Positions 48,615 through 59,000 of a stretch of DNA of 64,000 nucleotides are shown in pieces. Position 1 is the stretch's first letter, and the number at the start of each line of letters is the position of its first letter. Below the pieces are notes generated by a model that did not search any database, had not been told where the DNA came from, and saw nothing but the letters and a program-made list of their open reading frames with translations. The stretch comes from Voacanga thouarsii. Its lineage: Eukaryota > Streptophyta > Magnoliopsida > Gentianales > Apocynaceae. A program made the position numbers and the translations under genes. The DNA lies in assembly GCA_026120185.1 (NCBI GenBank), contig JANUWF010001819.1, positions 1,984,001 through 2,048,000 of the forward strand. The letters are read 5' to 3'.

Positions 48615-48766
48615 CAGAGCCGTGTCTACCGATAGGTCATTGAGATCATTGCCTTAGGCCTTACAAAGAGTGAAGGTTCCAAATTTTAGAAATTTTTTAT
48701 TGGAAGTAAAAATATTAAATAATATTTTAAATTAATAATGTAATTGATTTATGTACATTTTTACTT
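48615..48766 (+). repeat. hAT-like terminal repeat, copy 1
   Basis: CAGAGCCGTGTCTACC followed by ATTGAGATCATTGCCTTAGG and a TTCCAAATTTTAG run. It resembles the ends of plant hAT elements with TTF-type transposase (from memory of the family). A direct, diverged copy is at 50773-50905, with the decayed hAT transposase between them. Confidence 0.5.
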
Positions 48767-49079
48767 CTCCATATACTTACAAAAAATATGTGATATATTA
48801 ACAAGTGTTGAAAGAATATGATGAATAAAAGTTTAGTTACTTCTTTAAAAATAAATAAAAATATTAAAAGCGCAATACAATTTTCAAAATGAGTTTCAGT
48901 GAATTGAGATTGAAAATTGTTACTATTACAAAATTCAATAAGTTGATTTTGAAAATGTATAACACTTCCAAATATATCTAAAGTTGAGTTTCATATAATT
49001 TACAATTTAATCTAATTTTTTTAAAAGATATATCTCGTTCTCGGTATAAAGTTTTAAAATTTTGTTACTTAGTTGGAAA

Positions 49080-50768
49080 AGTTTTAATAAATAAAAAAAT
49101 ATTTCTAATTATATTAACAATATCATCAATATATTTATATCATTCCTTAATACAAAATTAAGTATATGACAAGCATATCTAGTATGAAATAAAATACTAT
49201 CTAACATAAGATTCATAGTATTTTTCAAAATTGTTGTGGCAAAATAATTATTTAAAGGGTTATCTAAAGAAATAGAGATAATTTTATTTAAAATCCTATA
49301 TTCACGACATGTTTGAGTAATCATTCTAGCAATATTAGTACTTACATGAGGACATTCAAATAATTTAAAATAAATAATTTTTTTTATACTAACTAATCAT
49401 GATCTATCCAATAACATATAATGCAAAAATAAAACTCATTAGTAATTACAATCCAATTATCACAAGTAAGAACAAATTTCCAATTATAAGAATCAAACAT
49501 AATAATAAGACACTTTTTATTTCTTTATATATCTTTATTATATCATTTTTTAACGTTGTTCTATAAATTCTTTTCCATGCAAGTTGGTAATTGTATTGCA
49601 TGTATTGTTTATAATGTGAATTTTTCACAAAATTAAATGTTAATTTAGTTTGAACAACCATTTTAGTAAATTCACTTCTATTTTTTTTATGATCGTATTG
49701 AAAATTACTTATAATTTAACTTTCTGTAGTATGAATTTCTTATTGTTTAAGTAGGTTTTCTAACAAATCATTACATGACATTTTCATATGTTTAACTAAT
49801 GTTCCTGTCCCTCCTCCCTTCTTATGTACATATACCGGATTAGAAATTTTATATGTTACTCTATCATTATCATTATCCTTTTCAAAAAGATTCCAAACCA
49901 CATGTGTTTTTACTTTAGCTATAACTTTCAATTTTTTTCACCATCATCATGACCGATATTAGATTTATCATGATTAATAGTTGGAGTTGGTTGTGATTGT
50001 GAAACACTAACATTAGTCCTACTAGGGCCTTTATTTTCATTACCTATTTCATTATTTATTAAATTCAATATTGAATTTATATTGAAATCAAAATGTGCAG
50101 ATGATTGTGATGCAGAAAAATGATGATATTGATTTGGATTCATTATTTTTAAACAAAAAAATCAATTAAAATTCAAATAAAAGTTCAAAAAAATAAAATA
50201 AAGTATTAAGAAATAATGAAATAAGAGAATTGAAAAATATAAATAATTTGTAAATTAACCTAAAAATTAAAAAAATAATTAAAAAATAAGTAATTATTAA
50301 AGTTAAAAAATAAGAATGTAAGATTAAGAAATACTAATTAGTTGATGGGAAAAACAATAACACTTTGTGGAGTTTTACTTTTTATCTTTTTCAAGACTTG
50401 AACTATCTAGTAGTCCACCACTTAATAATCTTCCAAAATATGAATACTTTACTTGAAGAATTGAAAAAATATGTACAAAAATAAATTCGATTCTAACACT
50501 TTTTGTAGAGGAAATGAAGAGATTTGAGGATTATGAGAGAAAGATGAATGAAAATAAGAGAGTTGGAAAGAATTAGAGAGTGTTTTGAAGTATATTTGGG
50601 GGTATTTATAGAGTTTTGGGGGTTAGGGGAGAGAATATAGTCGTTGGGGCAAAAAAAAAAAAAAAAAATTTGACCGTTTGGGGGACCGACCCGCTACAGT
50701 ATAGTCAATTCGGTTCGCTATTCCAAATCGACACGGCCCGATATACCGGCCCATGTGCCATTACTAGT
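49080..50768 (-). mobile_element. Degenerate hAT (RICESLEEPER-like) transposon
   Basis: Minus strand. The 5' end is GC-rich with ATGGCACATGGGCCGG (ending about 50766), the style of plant hAT termini. A TATA box CTATAAATAC lies at about 50602-50611. The N-terminal coding part (50143 down) is followed by transposase pieces listed separately. I could not find a matching 3' terminal repeat, so the distal end is probably deleted. Confidence 0.7.
49109..50143 (-). pseudogene. hAT transposase remnant with BED-type N-terminus
   Basis: Start MNPNQYHHFSASQSSAHFD, then after a shift a BED-finger-like part (THVVWNLFEKDND; NPVYVHKKGGGTGTLVKHMK) in which the CxxC cysteines are missing. Next are LTFNFVKNSHYKQYMQYN and RIYRTTLKNDIIKIYKEIK (49446-49661), and SISLDNPLNNYFATTILKN with LFHTRYACHILNFVLRND (49109-49324), matching the SxDNAxxN and FHxRCxxHILNL blocks of hAT transposases. 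The first Asp block (TTDLW) and the C-terminal dimerisation domain are not recognisable. Several stops; inactive. Confidence 0.8.
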
Positions 50769-50772
50769 GGCA

Positions 50773-50905
50773 ACCCTTAGGTTATTGAGATAATTGCCTT
50801 AGGTCTTAAAAAATAGAAGGCTTCAAATTTTAGAAATTTTTTTTATCAGAAATATAAATATTAAATAATATTTTAAATCAATAATTTAATTGATTTATGT
50901 ACGTT
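50773..50905 (+). repeat. hAT-like terminal repeat, copy 2
   Basis: Direct copy of 48634-48766 (GGTTATTGAGATAATTGCCT and the following TTTTAGAAATTTTTTT and TAAATAATATTTTAAAT words), roughly 85 percent alike by eye. Confidence 0.7.
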
Positions 50906-51195
50906 CTTACTATATATATAGATGGTTGAATTTTCTTAGTATAGATGGTTGAATTTTCTAATTTAACTTACACACGCTCTCTATATACATAGCATTTAAT
51001 GAATTAGTTTTTATTTTAAAATTTTTTATTTACAGTCAAATTTTTTTAAATATATTTTTTTTGAAGGGAAGAAAGGAGAAGACAAAGAGCAAGAAAGGGA
51101 ATAAGGGAAAGGATGAGATGTAACCCGATGTCGAACTTGAAACTTACGTCATATATATATATATATATATCATTTACTTTATTTTCGCAAAAAGA
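50906..51195. other. AT-rich spacer
   Basis: Contains a short doubled word (ATAGATGGTTGAATTTTCT at about 50919-50960) and an (AT)n run at about 51151-51170. No gene seen. Confidence 0.5.
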
Positions 51196-51700
51196 CACTA
51201 GAAGAAACTTAGTATTTAGGTATGCTAATAAGTTTATTTTGGGATGCTAATTTGTATCGTAAAACTATTTACTAACACTTTTATAAATGTCTCTACATGT
51301 GTTGTTAGAAGTTGTGTTACAAAAAAAATTTTACGATATAAGATTTTACGTCAGTAAATTAATTTGTCCACGTTTTTTCCTATAAACATTTCTAAATTAA
51401 TTACGCTTAGTTTCTCTTACATCATTAACACAATGACATTTTAAAAAAATGTCCCAAAATTTACGTCACAAAATTTTGATTATGTCCATTTTTTTTACCA
51501 CGCAATCAATCATAGTACTCCAAAATTTAACGACTATCGTTTCTAAAATAACTATTCTTACTTAAAAAATGCATTCCTCTTTTTGTTACACTAATAAATA
51601 GTGTCCCAATTTTGATCTCACTTTTTTTTAAGCATCCCAAAATCGACAATTATTATATTTTATTATTTGATAAATTTTTTTCAATTTAAAATCTCATAAC
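51196..51700 (+). mobile_element. Possible CACTA-type remnant
   Basis: Begins CACTAGAAGAAACTTAG, compatible with a CACTA terminus. The word TTTTGGGATGCT at 51237-51248 recurs inverted as AGCATCCCAAAA at 51631-51642, with related TCCCAAAATTTACG-type words in between, as in subterminal repeats. No right terminus ending in TAGTG was found, so the assignment is weak. Confidence 0.3.
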
Positions 51701-52344
51701 AAGTGTTTCTCTTTACATTATACAATAGAAAACTGCAAAGCAATAATAATTCTGAAACAAAATGAATAATATTTATTTAAATAAATCGCATAAATTAAGA
51801 CAAAATTTAAATACTCATATTCAAAAACATTTAAGCAAATGTCTAACTACAATATAAATTAGACTAAATATAAATGTTTAATTTTATTGGTAAACTAAAA
51901 AGAAAAAAAAAAGTCTTTCTATTGCTGCAAACTGATGTAAAATCCAATAGCCCAACACATCAAATAAAGAAAAAAAATGGTGAAAAAATATTCAAGACAC
52001 TTAGTCCAGGAAAATGTAAACAAATTATTATTCAATATACACATACGCATCCATTCCCATATATTGGATGATGAAAATTTTGCTATTTTTCCAGTTAAGT
52101 AGCTTTTCTTAATTCACAAAGAAAGTGTACTAAGTAAACCAGAATTTTCAACTAACCACCAATGAACGAAGTATTTTTTTTTCACCCTCCTAAAATTCAC
52201 TATTTTTTTTTCAAAGTACTACACATTTTTTTACCCAAAATGTAGACTAGAAACCCGCGACAAAGAGCGTAAAGAATTAGGCACGAAATAGATCAAGGCA
52301 GTACAAAGCATGAAAAGAGAGAAATGTGGAAAATAGCGAACTAC
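51701..52344. other. AT-rich stretch without identified features
   Basis: Long A and T runs; no protein with recognisable family on either strand. It would be intron or 3' sequence of the gene whose exons lie just to the right, if that gene is real. Confidence 0.4.
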
Positions 52345-52402
52345 CGTCTGTGTACAACCCAAAATAAAGATTTGGGATTTGAGTCTTTCAGCTTGAGAAT
52401 CC
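52345..52402 (-). pseudogene. Candidate exon of an unidentified gene (downstream exon)
   Basis: Minus strand. Acceptor TTATGTTGTAG precedes the exon and donor GTAGTT follows it. The frame continues from the exon at 52481-52605 without interruption and encodes DSQAERLKSQIFILGCTQT. I do not recognise the protein. Splice sites, phase agreement and non-repetitive composition argue for a true (or once true) gene; whether it is intact cannot be judged from two exons. Confidence 0.45.
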
Positions 52403-52480
52403 CTACAACATAATATAATAGAGAACCAGAAATTAGAGAAATATTTGCAACTAGATGCATAAATGGAAGGCTGGAAGTAC

Positions 52481-52605
52481 CGATTCTCCAATGGGTTATA
52501 GGGAATCCAATCCATTTTCATCTGCTTCATAGGTATAATTTCATTGGATTCCCTCTGTACTAAAGTGATTCCAAGCTTGTCAGATGGAGGAAAAGGAGAT
52601 ACCAC
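52481..52605 (-). pseudogene. Candidate exon of an unidentified gene (upstream exon)
   Basis: Minus strand. A pyrimidine-rich acceptor ending TTTCTTGAAAAG precedes 125 bp with one open frame and donor GTACTT follows. It encodes VVSPFPPSDKLGITLVQRES and then NEIIPMKQMKMDWIPYNPL; the last codon is completed by the next exon (phase 2). The sequence has normal amino-acid composition, unlike the surrounding AT-rich noise. Family not recognised. The 142-codon reading 52231-52659 is simply this exon read through both introns. Confidence 0.5.
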
Positions 52606-53906
52606 CTTTTCAAGAAACAATAAAAACACAACAAAGAAATATAAAAGAACAATTTGCACATATGCAAGGCTTGCAAGAGTTCAAACATAAATCATCATTT
52701 TCCAAAAATTCAAGTATTCGTATTCCAAAAATCATGAATAATAAAACTATAACTAACCCATTTTAGAATAAAATATTTTCCCCAAGCCCCACTGTACGTG
52801 AAATTTACTAGATAAACTTTAGCTTTTCTTCAATAGACTACGACTAATGTGCTTTGGCATTAAATGTTGCTCTGCATTCACATAATTCATTATTCCAAGC
52901 CACATAAAAGCATTAGACCGCAAAGAACTGGCAAGAGTTAGAACACATGTGCATGTGTCTGAAGCTATACTTGAAAAGCTAGAGTTGTCCACTGTCCAAC
53001 ATGAGATCCATACCTATTGCAAGGTACAGTATGGCACATAATAAAATAAAGGAATTTTAGGACTTACAGCAACCACAACAGGTATTACAATGACTTTTTG
53101 CTGATCATTGAAAGAAATTGAATTGCAAGAATAAGTACAAATTATAAAGGTACAGTAATTCATAGACATGATAAACAAGCAAAAAACTATCTATAGGAGG
53201 TTAAATAACTGATCCTTCATCCCTTACATCTCCCTCCCAACCAAAATCTAACCAAATAAGGAATTTTGATTCATAACAGTATTTGTAAGAGTAGACTCAT
53301 ACTAGGCCTCCACTTTATATTTATAATGCCCACAGCGTGTCAACAGTAAAAAAATTGTCAGAAATTTTAACAAAAGCTGACAAACAACTTCAAGTATACC
53401 CACATAGTTGGTATCCCGGTCAAAAATATTCCTCAGGAACAGCCAACTTCAATTTCTCTGGATACTAACAATGCATAATGATGCTTCATGAAGTTAAGGG
53501 GGGTAGAATAATAAACCAGTTTACTTGCATTCTATCCATATTTGGTTTTGAAAACCCTCAAACTCCTGTTCAGCAAATAGACATCCTCAAATAGACATAC
53601 AACTTCTAACTCGTGTTCAGCAAATATCAATCCCGAAAGGAAAGTTGTTTAGAAAATATGATGATTAATAATGAGATAATTTCCTTTGTAAGCTGTAAAA
53701 ATAGTATTTAGACCGTTTTGATTTTAGGAAGACAAATTTATGTAATATAACTGTGTCAATAGGGGATGCCTTTCAAGCTGTTTGTTAGTCAGAACTACAA
53801 TAGTGAAAGCCCCAATAAGCCAAAAGAAATTCCTCAATAATTTTCAAGAGGTAGAAATAAAAGAACGATAGCTCCATCTCAGGATTGAAAAGACTGACTC
53901 ATAAAA
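52606..53906. other. Intron-like or intergenic stretch
   Basis: No repeat boundary is recognised. A minus-strand piece at about 53395-53465, preceded by ATTGTTAG, reads YPEKLKLAVPEEYF and, after a one-base shift, DRDTNYVGILEVVCQ. It might be a damaged exon, but support is slight. Confidence 0.35.
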
Positions 53907-53915
53907 GAGTTATAT

Positions 53916-54405
53916 CAGGGTTTTTTGGATTGGACCGAACCGACCGATCGGACCAGTCGAACCGTGAACCGATCCTCAAACCGGTCTGGTCCACCTTTTT
54001 AAACCAAAAATCTCAAAAATTGGTCAATTTTATTCAAACCATTTTGGACCGGTCGGTCCAACCGGTGAACCAGTGAACTGGCCGGTCCAACTAATTGAGC
54101 CAGTTCTTCTTCTTTTTTCCCCCTCCTAAATAAGATAATATATTCATAAAAAAAAAGTTACACAAATAGAATAAATAGTCTATAGTAATAGAGAAAATAT
54201 CATATTTTCTTCTAATTTCGTTATTTTTGCATCTATGGACTTGAATTACACTATATTATTGATCAATTTTATTATTAAAAATATTATATTTTTAATTTTT
54301 AAATAATAATATTACCGGCTCAATTACGGTTCAATTACGATTGGACCATTAAACCGTGAACAGTAAAATTTTCAGTTTGATATCCAGTCCGGTTATGAAA
54401 ACAAT
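53916..54405. mobile_element. 490-bp Mutator-like MITE
   Basis: Flanked by perfect 9-bp direct repeats GAGTTATAT (53907-53915 and 54406-54414), the duplication length of Mutator-like elements. The ends are loosely inverted: CAGGGTTTTTTGGATTGGAC on the left, and ATTGTTTTCATAACCGGAC on the opposite strand at the right. Both ends are rich in GGACCGGTC-type words while the middle is AT-rich. No coding capacity. Confidence 0.75.
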
Positions 54406-54610
54406 GAGTTATATAACTAGAATCAGATTTAGTCCTTCGGTTATTTTGGAATAGAAAAACTTTCAACAACCATATGGTAATTAAGAAAGGTAATGTAAGA
54501 TCAGGGTTTACTAGACAAGTAATGGTTTACATACCCAATGAACAACAAAGGATGTGGACATTGAAAATCAAATACTGTAATTAATTAGTAGCATAGTTAT
54601 AGCAGAAGAC

Positions 54611-54721
54611 CTGATAAAGAATGTGCATCCATTGGCTTCTCTTGGACTAGGAACATGTTTCAAAATCATACCACAATTTTCAAACTCCCTCAAAACAAGA
54701 TTGGTATCAACTGTAGAAAAT
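54611..54721 (-). pseudogene. NUP35: NUP35-like (MPPN-domain nucleoporin) exon with 1-bp deletion
   Basis: Minus strand. Acceptor CTTTTTCCAG, then FSTVDTNLVLREFENCGMIL and KHVPSPREAN, then donor GTCTTC. In plant NUP35 this stretch, the start of the RRM-like MPPN fold, continues AN-WMHILYQ. Here the bases GCCAATGGATGCACATTC give a shifted reading, and adding one base after GCCAA would recover that consensus. NUP35 is a scaffold nucleoporin. Following exons were not found to the left; preceding exons may lie beyond the retrotransposon cluster that begins 22 bp from the acceptor. Probably a broken gene or gene fragment. Confidence 0.72.
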
Positions 54722-54987
54722 CTGGAAAAAGGATACATACATATGTAACACCCCACCTTTTCATAGCGTAGCGGGCTTCACTTTTGTGAGATGTCACCCT
54801 ATCCAGTTGCCTAGACAAGGGGTCTTTATAACTAATTTAACTTAGTACATAATGGAAATTTGATAAAAATACTTTTTATTAAATACAAGAAGATACATGG
54901 AGTCTGCCTTCTGATACCATATTTAAAGCATAATAGATCCGAGATTTAACATGAGCTTCTGAGAGTCCACTGTGCTTTCGCTGCACC

Positions 54988-55598
54988 TAGAGCTGTATTC
55001 GAACACGAACGAAACGAGCATCACATTTTCGAGCTCGAGTTCGAATATAATCGAACGCTGTTCGAGTTCGTTCGTTTATTATTCGAGCTCGAGTTCGTGT
55101 TCGAGTTCGTTCGATTATTGTTTGATAATGTTCGAGTTCGTTTAAGTTCGAGTTCGAAAAACTCGATTAACGTTCGAGTTCGTTTATTTTATATTTTTTA
55201 TTTTAAAATTTATAAAAATAATAATTCAAATTTTAATTAAAAATAATTGAATATTATAATATTAAATAAATATATAATAATATTATTAATATTAATATTA
55301 ATATTAATATTAATATTATAAAATAAGATTTATTCTTAATAAATCTTAATATTATAAAATATAATTAATTTAAATATATATATAATATGTTCGCGAACGT
55401 TCGAATATGTTCGTGAATATGTTCGAGTTCGTTCGTTTATTATTCGAGCTCGAGTTCGTGTTCGAGTTCGTTCGTTTATTATTCGAGCTCGAGTTCGTGT
55501 TCGAGTTCGTTCGTTTATTAAACAAACGAGCCTTATTCGAATACGAACGAACTCGAACGAGCTTTTGTTCGCGAACATTCGGTTCGTTTACAGCTCTA
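54988..55598. mobile_element. 611-bp hAT-type MITE
   Basis: Inverted ends TAGAGCTGTATTCGAACACG and, on the other strand, TAGAGCTGTAAACGAACCG. Flanking 8-bp repeats GCTGCACC (54980-54987) and GCTACACC (55599-55606) differ at one base; 8 bp is the hAT signature. The interior is made of TTCGAGTTCG/CGAACTCGAA words, a 39-bp tandem repeat at about 55424-55520 and an (ATTAAT)n-like run at about 55283-55318. Not coding. Confidence 0.85.
55424..55520. repeat. 39-bp tandem repeat (about 2.5 copies)
   Basis: Unit GTTCGAGTTCGTTCGTTTAT plus TATTCGAGCTCGAGTTCGT, repeated head to tail inside the hAT MITE. Because 39 is divisible by three, it makes spurious repetitive ORFs on both strands. Confidence 0.95.
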
Positions 55599-56014
55599 GC
55601 TACACCTTTAATGCCTAAAAGTTTCGAAGAGAAATAATACACGTGTGAGTGAAAATCACTCAGTGAGTCCTGTGGGTGTTAGTGTTTTATAAATTAAACA
55701 GACAAAAGTATTATAAGCTTTTGCTTCATAAAACCATTGCGGGAAAGTATTATATTTTCCATTGAAAATAGTTCTACAGCTCACTTGGAGGTAGTTCATT
55801 TAAAATTCAATCATTTTTGAAAAATTGAATTTCATTCAACATCATTGCCCCAATTTTAAAAATATAGGTACTTCTCTCAATAGAAGGTCGGCCTACGTGT
55901 AAAGTTCACAAGGCTTCGCCTTTGGCATCACGATCTTATTATGCCAGGGACTATGCCTTATAACACTTAACCATGCATTGCAGGAGCGATGTCATAGTCT
56001 TATTATACTAGGTT

Positions 56015-59000
56015 TGTAACACCCCGCTACCTAGGCCCGCCAGGGCCGGGGATGTCGCCCTATCCAAAGGACAAGGGGTCTTTATAACTAGGTCACACAA
56101 ATAAAATAGCGGAATAAAAATAATACTTTAACTTAAAATTTATTACAACTCAAGATTAAATCCAAGAATAAATCCACAAATTCCCAAAAGAAACACAAAT
56201 CCATAAATAAAATCATCCACTCTCAACTCCCCAAAGCAATACATAAAATAAATGACAAAATTCTCTTCCAAGGCAGATAACACTAGCTACTCATCCCCAC
56301 AACAGGATTGACTTGAAATCATGGTAAAAATGGTGATGAGACAGAAATATCAGTAAATCCGTGTGTGCTTTGAGTGTCTAGTGGAAATGGTTCGTGTATG
56401 CAAAGTATGAAATTCATTATAAAAAAAAAATCACTGGCAAGCAATAAACATTAGTCAAAAGCAAGAGTGGTGTTTTGGCTTTTCCAACCATACATAATCA
56501 ATAAAATCAACCACTCAAAAGAAGTGATCATGGATTACCACACGTTGGGCCCCATAACCGGTCAGAATGCCAACACTTTGTGCAGACTGACAAAAAAGGT
56601 AGGTGATCGGCCTATCGGGTAAGATACTATTCCTTCTCTATACCCAAACAACAACAACCGGGTGTCCATTCTGGCAAAACACAGTCACTTGACTGAAAAA
56701 TAAACTGCTAGCTTGGATCGGCACGACCTACTAGACTGACATCTTATCCGGGTAGGACTCATCCCTCAGAGGTGGCCACCTATTGAGAGACTTACCCTAA
56801 CCCTTCAAAGACTAGCCCTAGCAGTCCACCCTTATTAAGTACTCAATGTAACATGTCCCACTTGGGAGAAAATGAACAAAACACAGTTTTACATGAAAAT
56901 GGCAATTAAGGGTTTCCAAAGTCTTTATTAAAATCAGTTTTAGAAAGAGTTTTGAGTTTGAATAAAACTGTTTATGGATTTTCAAATAACTTGTTTGACT
57001 GAAATAAGGAGGAAATCAATCCTCAATTGCCTTTACCGAAATGAGTGTCCATGCACTCTACATTTGACTTGCCATAATAAACATTTTATATCAATCAGGT
57101 TTTATGCAGGAGCTTACCTGATTCTTGCTCACAATAAAAGGTCTCCAACAGCTGACCTAACCCCGCATGGGCAAATACAAACCATAATCAAACTCAAGCC
57201 AAAATTCACTTTCTCAATTTAAAACAACTCAACTCACTACTACTATGATTCTAGTATCCCAAGCTTTAAGGCCAAACAATAAATAAATAGGATTATAAGC
57301 TAAACCTAATTTGATATTTAAAATAATTAATGTTTTGGGAAATAAGTACTAATAAGTTGAAGGTTTAAATCTTGCTAAGCTAAATTCAGAGTTTAATTGG
57401 TGAAGAGTCTTAGGTATTAGGTAAAATAATGATTTATTAATAATTAATTGTTTGAAAATAATTGCTAGCTAAAATTAGTTGAAAATAAATTTTAATGGAT
57501 TTTGATTGGAAGATAATAAATAGACTTTAATAGGTTTTGATAAAAAGGTAATAATTAAAATTTTAATAATAAATATTTTACTTATTATGATTATTTTCAT
57601 AAAAGGCTTTAGTTGATTTTATCATTTTATATAATATCTATATATTTTATTTCTTGAATAAAAGCTACCATTTATTTGGCTAAAATATCCTTTTAATAAT
57701 TCAAATATACTTCCTAGGGTTTTTTTTTTTGAATTTTTTAGCAAAATCATATTATTAAATATTTTATTAATGAAATAAAAATTAGCTTAGGGACAATTAG
57801 ATCATGATCATATTTCTATTGCTAACCACAATCAGGAACATATACAACCCTTCAATTCATCAAATCATCCAAATCATGCATATAAGCATAGAGCCAAATT
57901 TATCAAGACATGATCTAATCTCTACTAGCATAAATATAATCATGGCTTCAATAATCCAATATGAATATAAATCCTATTCACCAAAAGTGACATAATCTCT
58001 AGCATACTTGATCACAAATACTACCTATGACATGGAGACATGCATTAAACCCTAAAACACTATACAATCAACCAATATAATCAATTCATGTATAAATCTC
58101 ATCTCTAACATATTCATACATATATTCATGCTTCACTCTCAACTCATCACAACAATATACACTCAACCCTATTCATGATTCATCTTCTATTAACATCATC
58201 CTAGAGACATGAATCTAGAATTTAAAAGAAGGGTTAAAAAGACTTACTTGATTGATGAATACCTTGAAGGAGTTTCAAATGGATTTCAACTCCTAGATGT
58301 CTAAATCCGTCCAAAGAAGATAAAGGAAGTATGGCCATGGTTGATGAAATCATTCGGCCAAAAGAGAGGGAGTGTTCGGTCAAGAGAGAGAGAGAGAGAA
58401 GAGAAGAAGAAAGTCTATTAGCATGCTTAAACACATATATGTTCATTAGAGATTGAAGATTAGCGAAGATGAAGTTGATTGAATAAACCTACCTTGAAGG
58501 TGTTCTTGAGCCTTCACAAAATTTCTGGTTTTTTATCCAAAAGAACAAGTTGGATTTTGGAGTTTGATGTTAAAATTGGTGTGGATGGATTCACAGTAGT
58601 GAGTAGATGAAATTTGGAATTTTTAGAAGAAGTTCGGAGTGATTTGGAGAGGTATTAGGCGAAAGGAAGGAGTAGGCATTCTTAGTGTGCTTTGTGTTCT
58701 TGAAGGTTGAAGAGAATAGAGAGTTTTTGGGATTGGAGGCTGCCAAATTTCTATAGGGATTAGGGCTGCCGAATTGCTTGTAGGGTTTTGGATGATGATT
58801 TTTTTGGTTTGTAAGGGAAAAGGAAAGGTTAGTTGTTAAAATCCTTAAAGAATATTTTTGGGAAGCAAATTTGGAAATTAAATATAATAAGAATATCTTT
58901 GATTATTGGAGAGCTTTTGGGAAGCTGCCATGGCTGACTGCGTGTGCAGTATTTCGGCTGGATGGAAGCTGGTTAAAGGAGGCTAAGGGTGGCCGAAAAT

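Larger units (their letters stand above)
54744..56014. mobile_element. Gypsy-type LTR, left part (outer LTR)
   Basis: Starts TGTAACACCCCACC and shares GATGTCRCCCTATCC and ACAAGGGGTCTTTATAACTA with the LTR at 56015, so both belong to related long-LTR gypsy families (TGTAACACCCC starts are common in Tekay/Del-type LTRs; lineage not provable here). It contains the hAT MITE 54988-55598 and is split at 56014 by the solo LTR. It resumes at 60359 and ends by 60728. Confidence 0.65.

Noticed and set aside
52231..52659. Single 142-codon ORF
   Set aside because: It reads through two apparent introns; splice sites inside it suggest two short exons rather than one long coding sequence.
55336..55642. Repetitive ORFs on both strands (RTRTRARI and FEFVRLLFELE types)
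   Set aside because: They are translations of the 39-bp tandem repeat in a hAT MITE; unit length divisible by three keeps frames open by chance.
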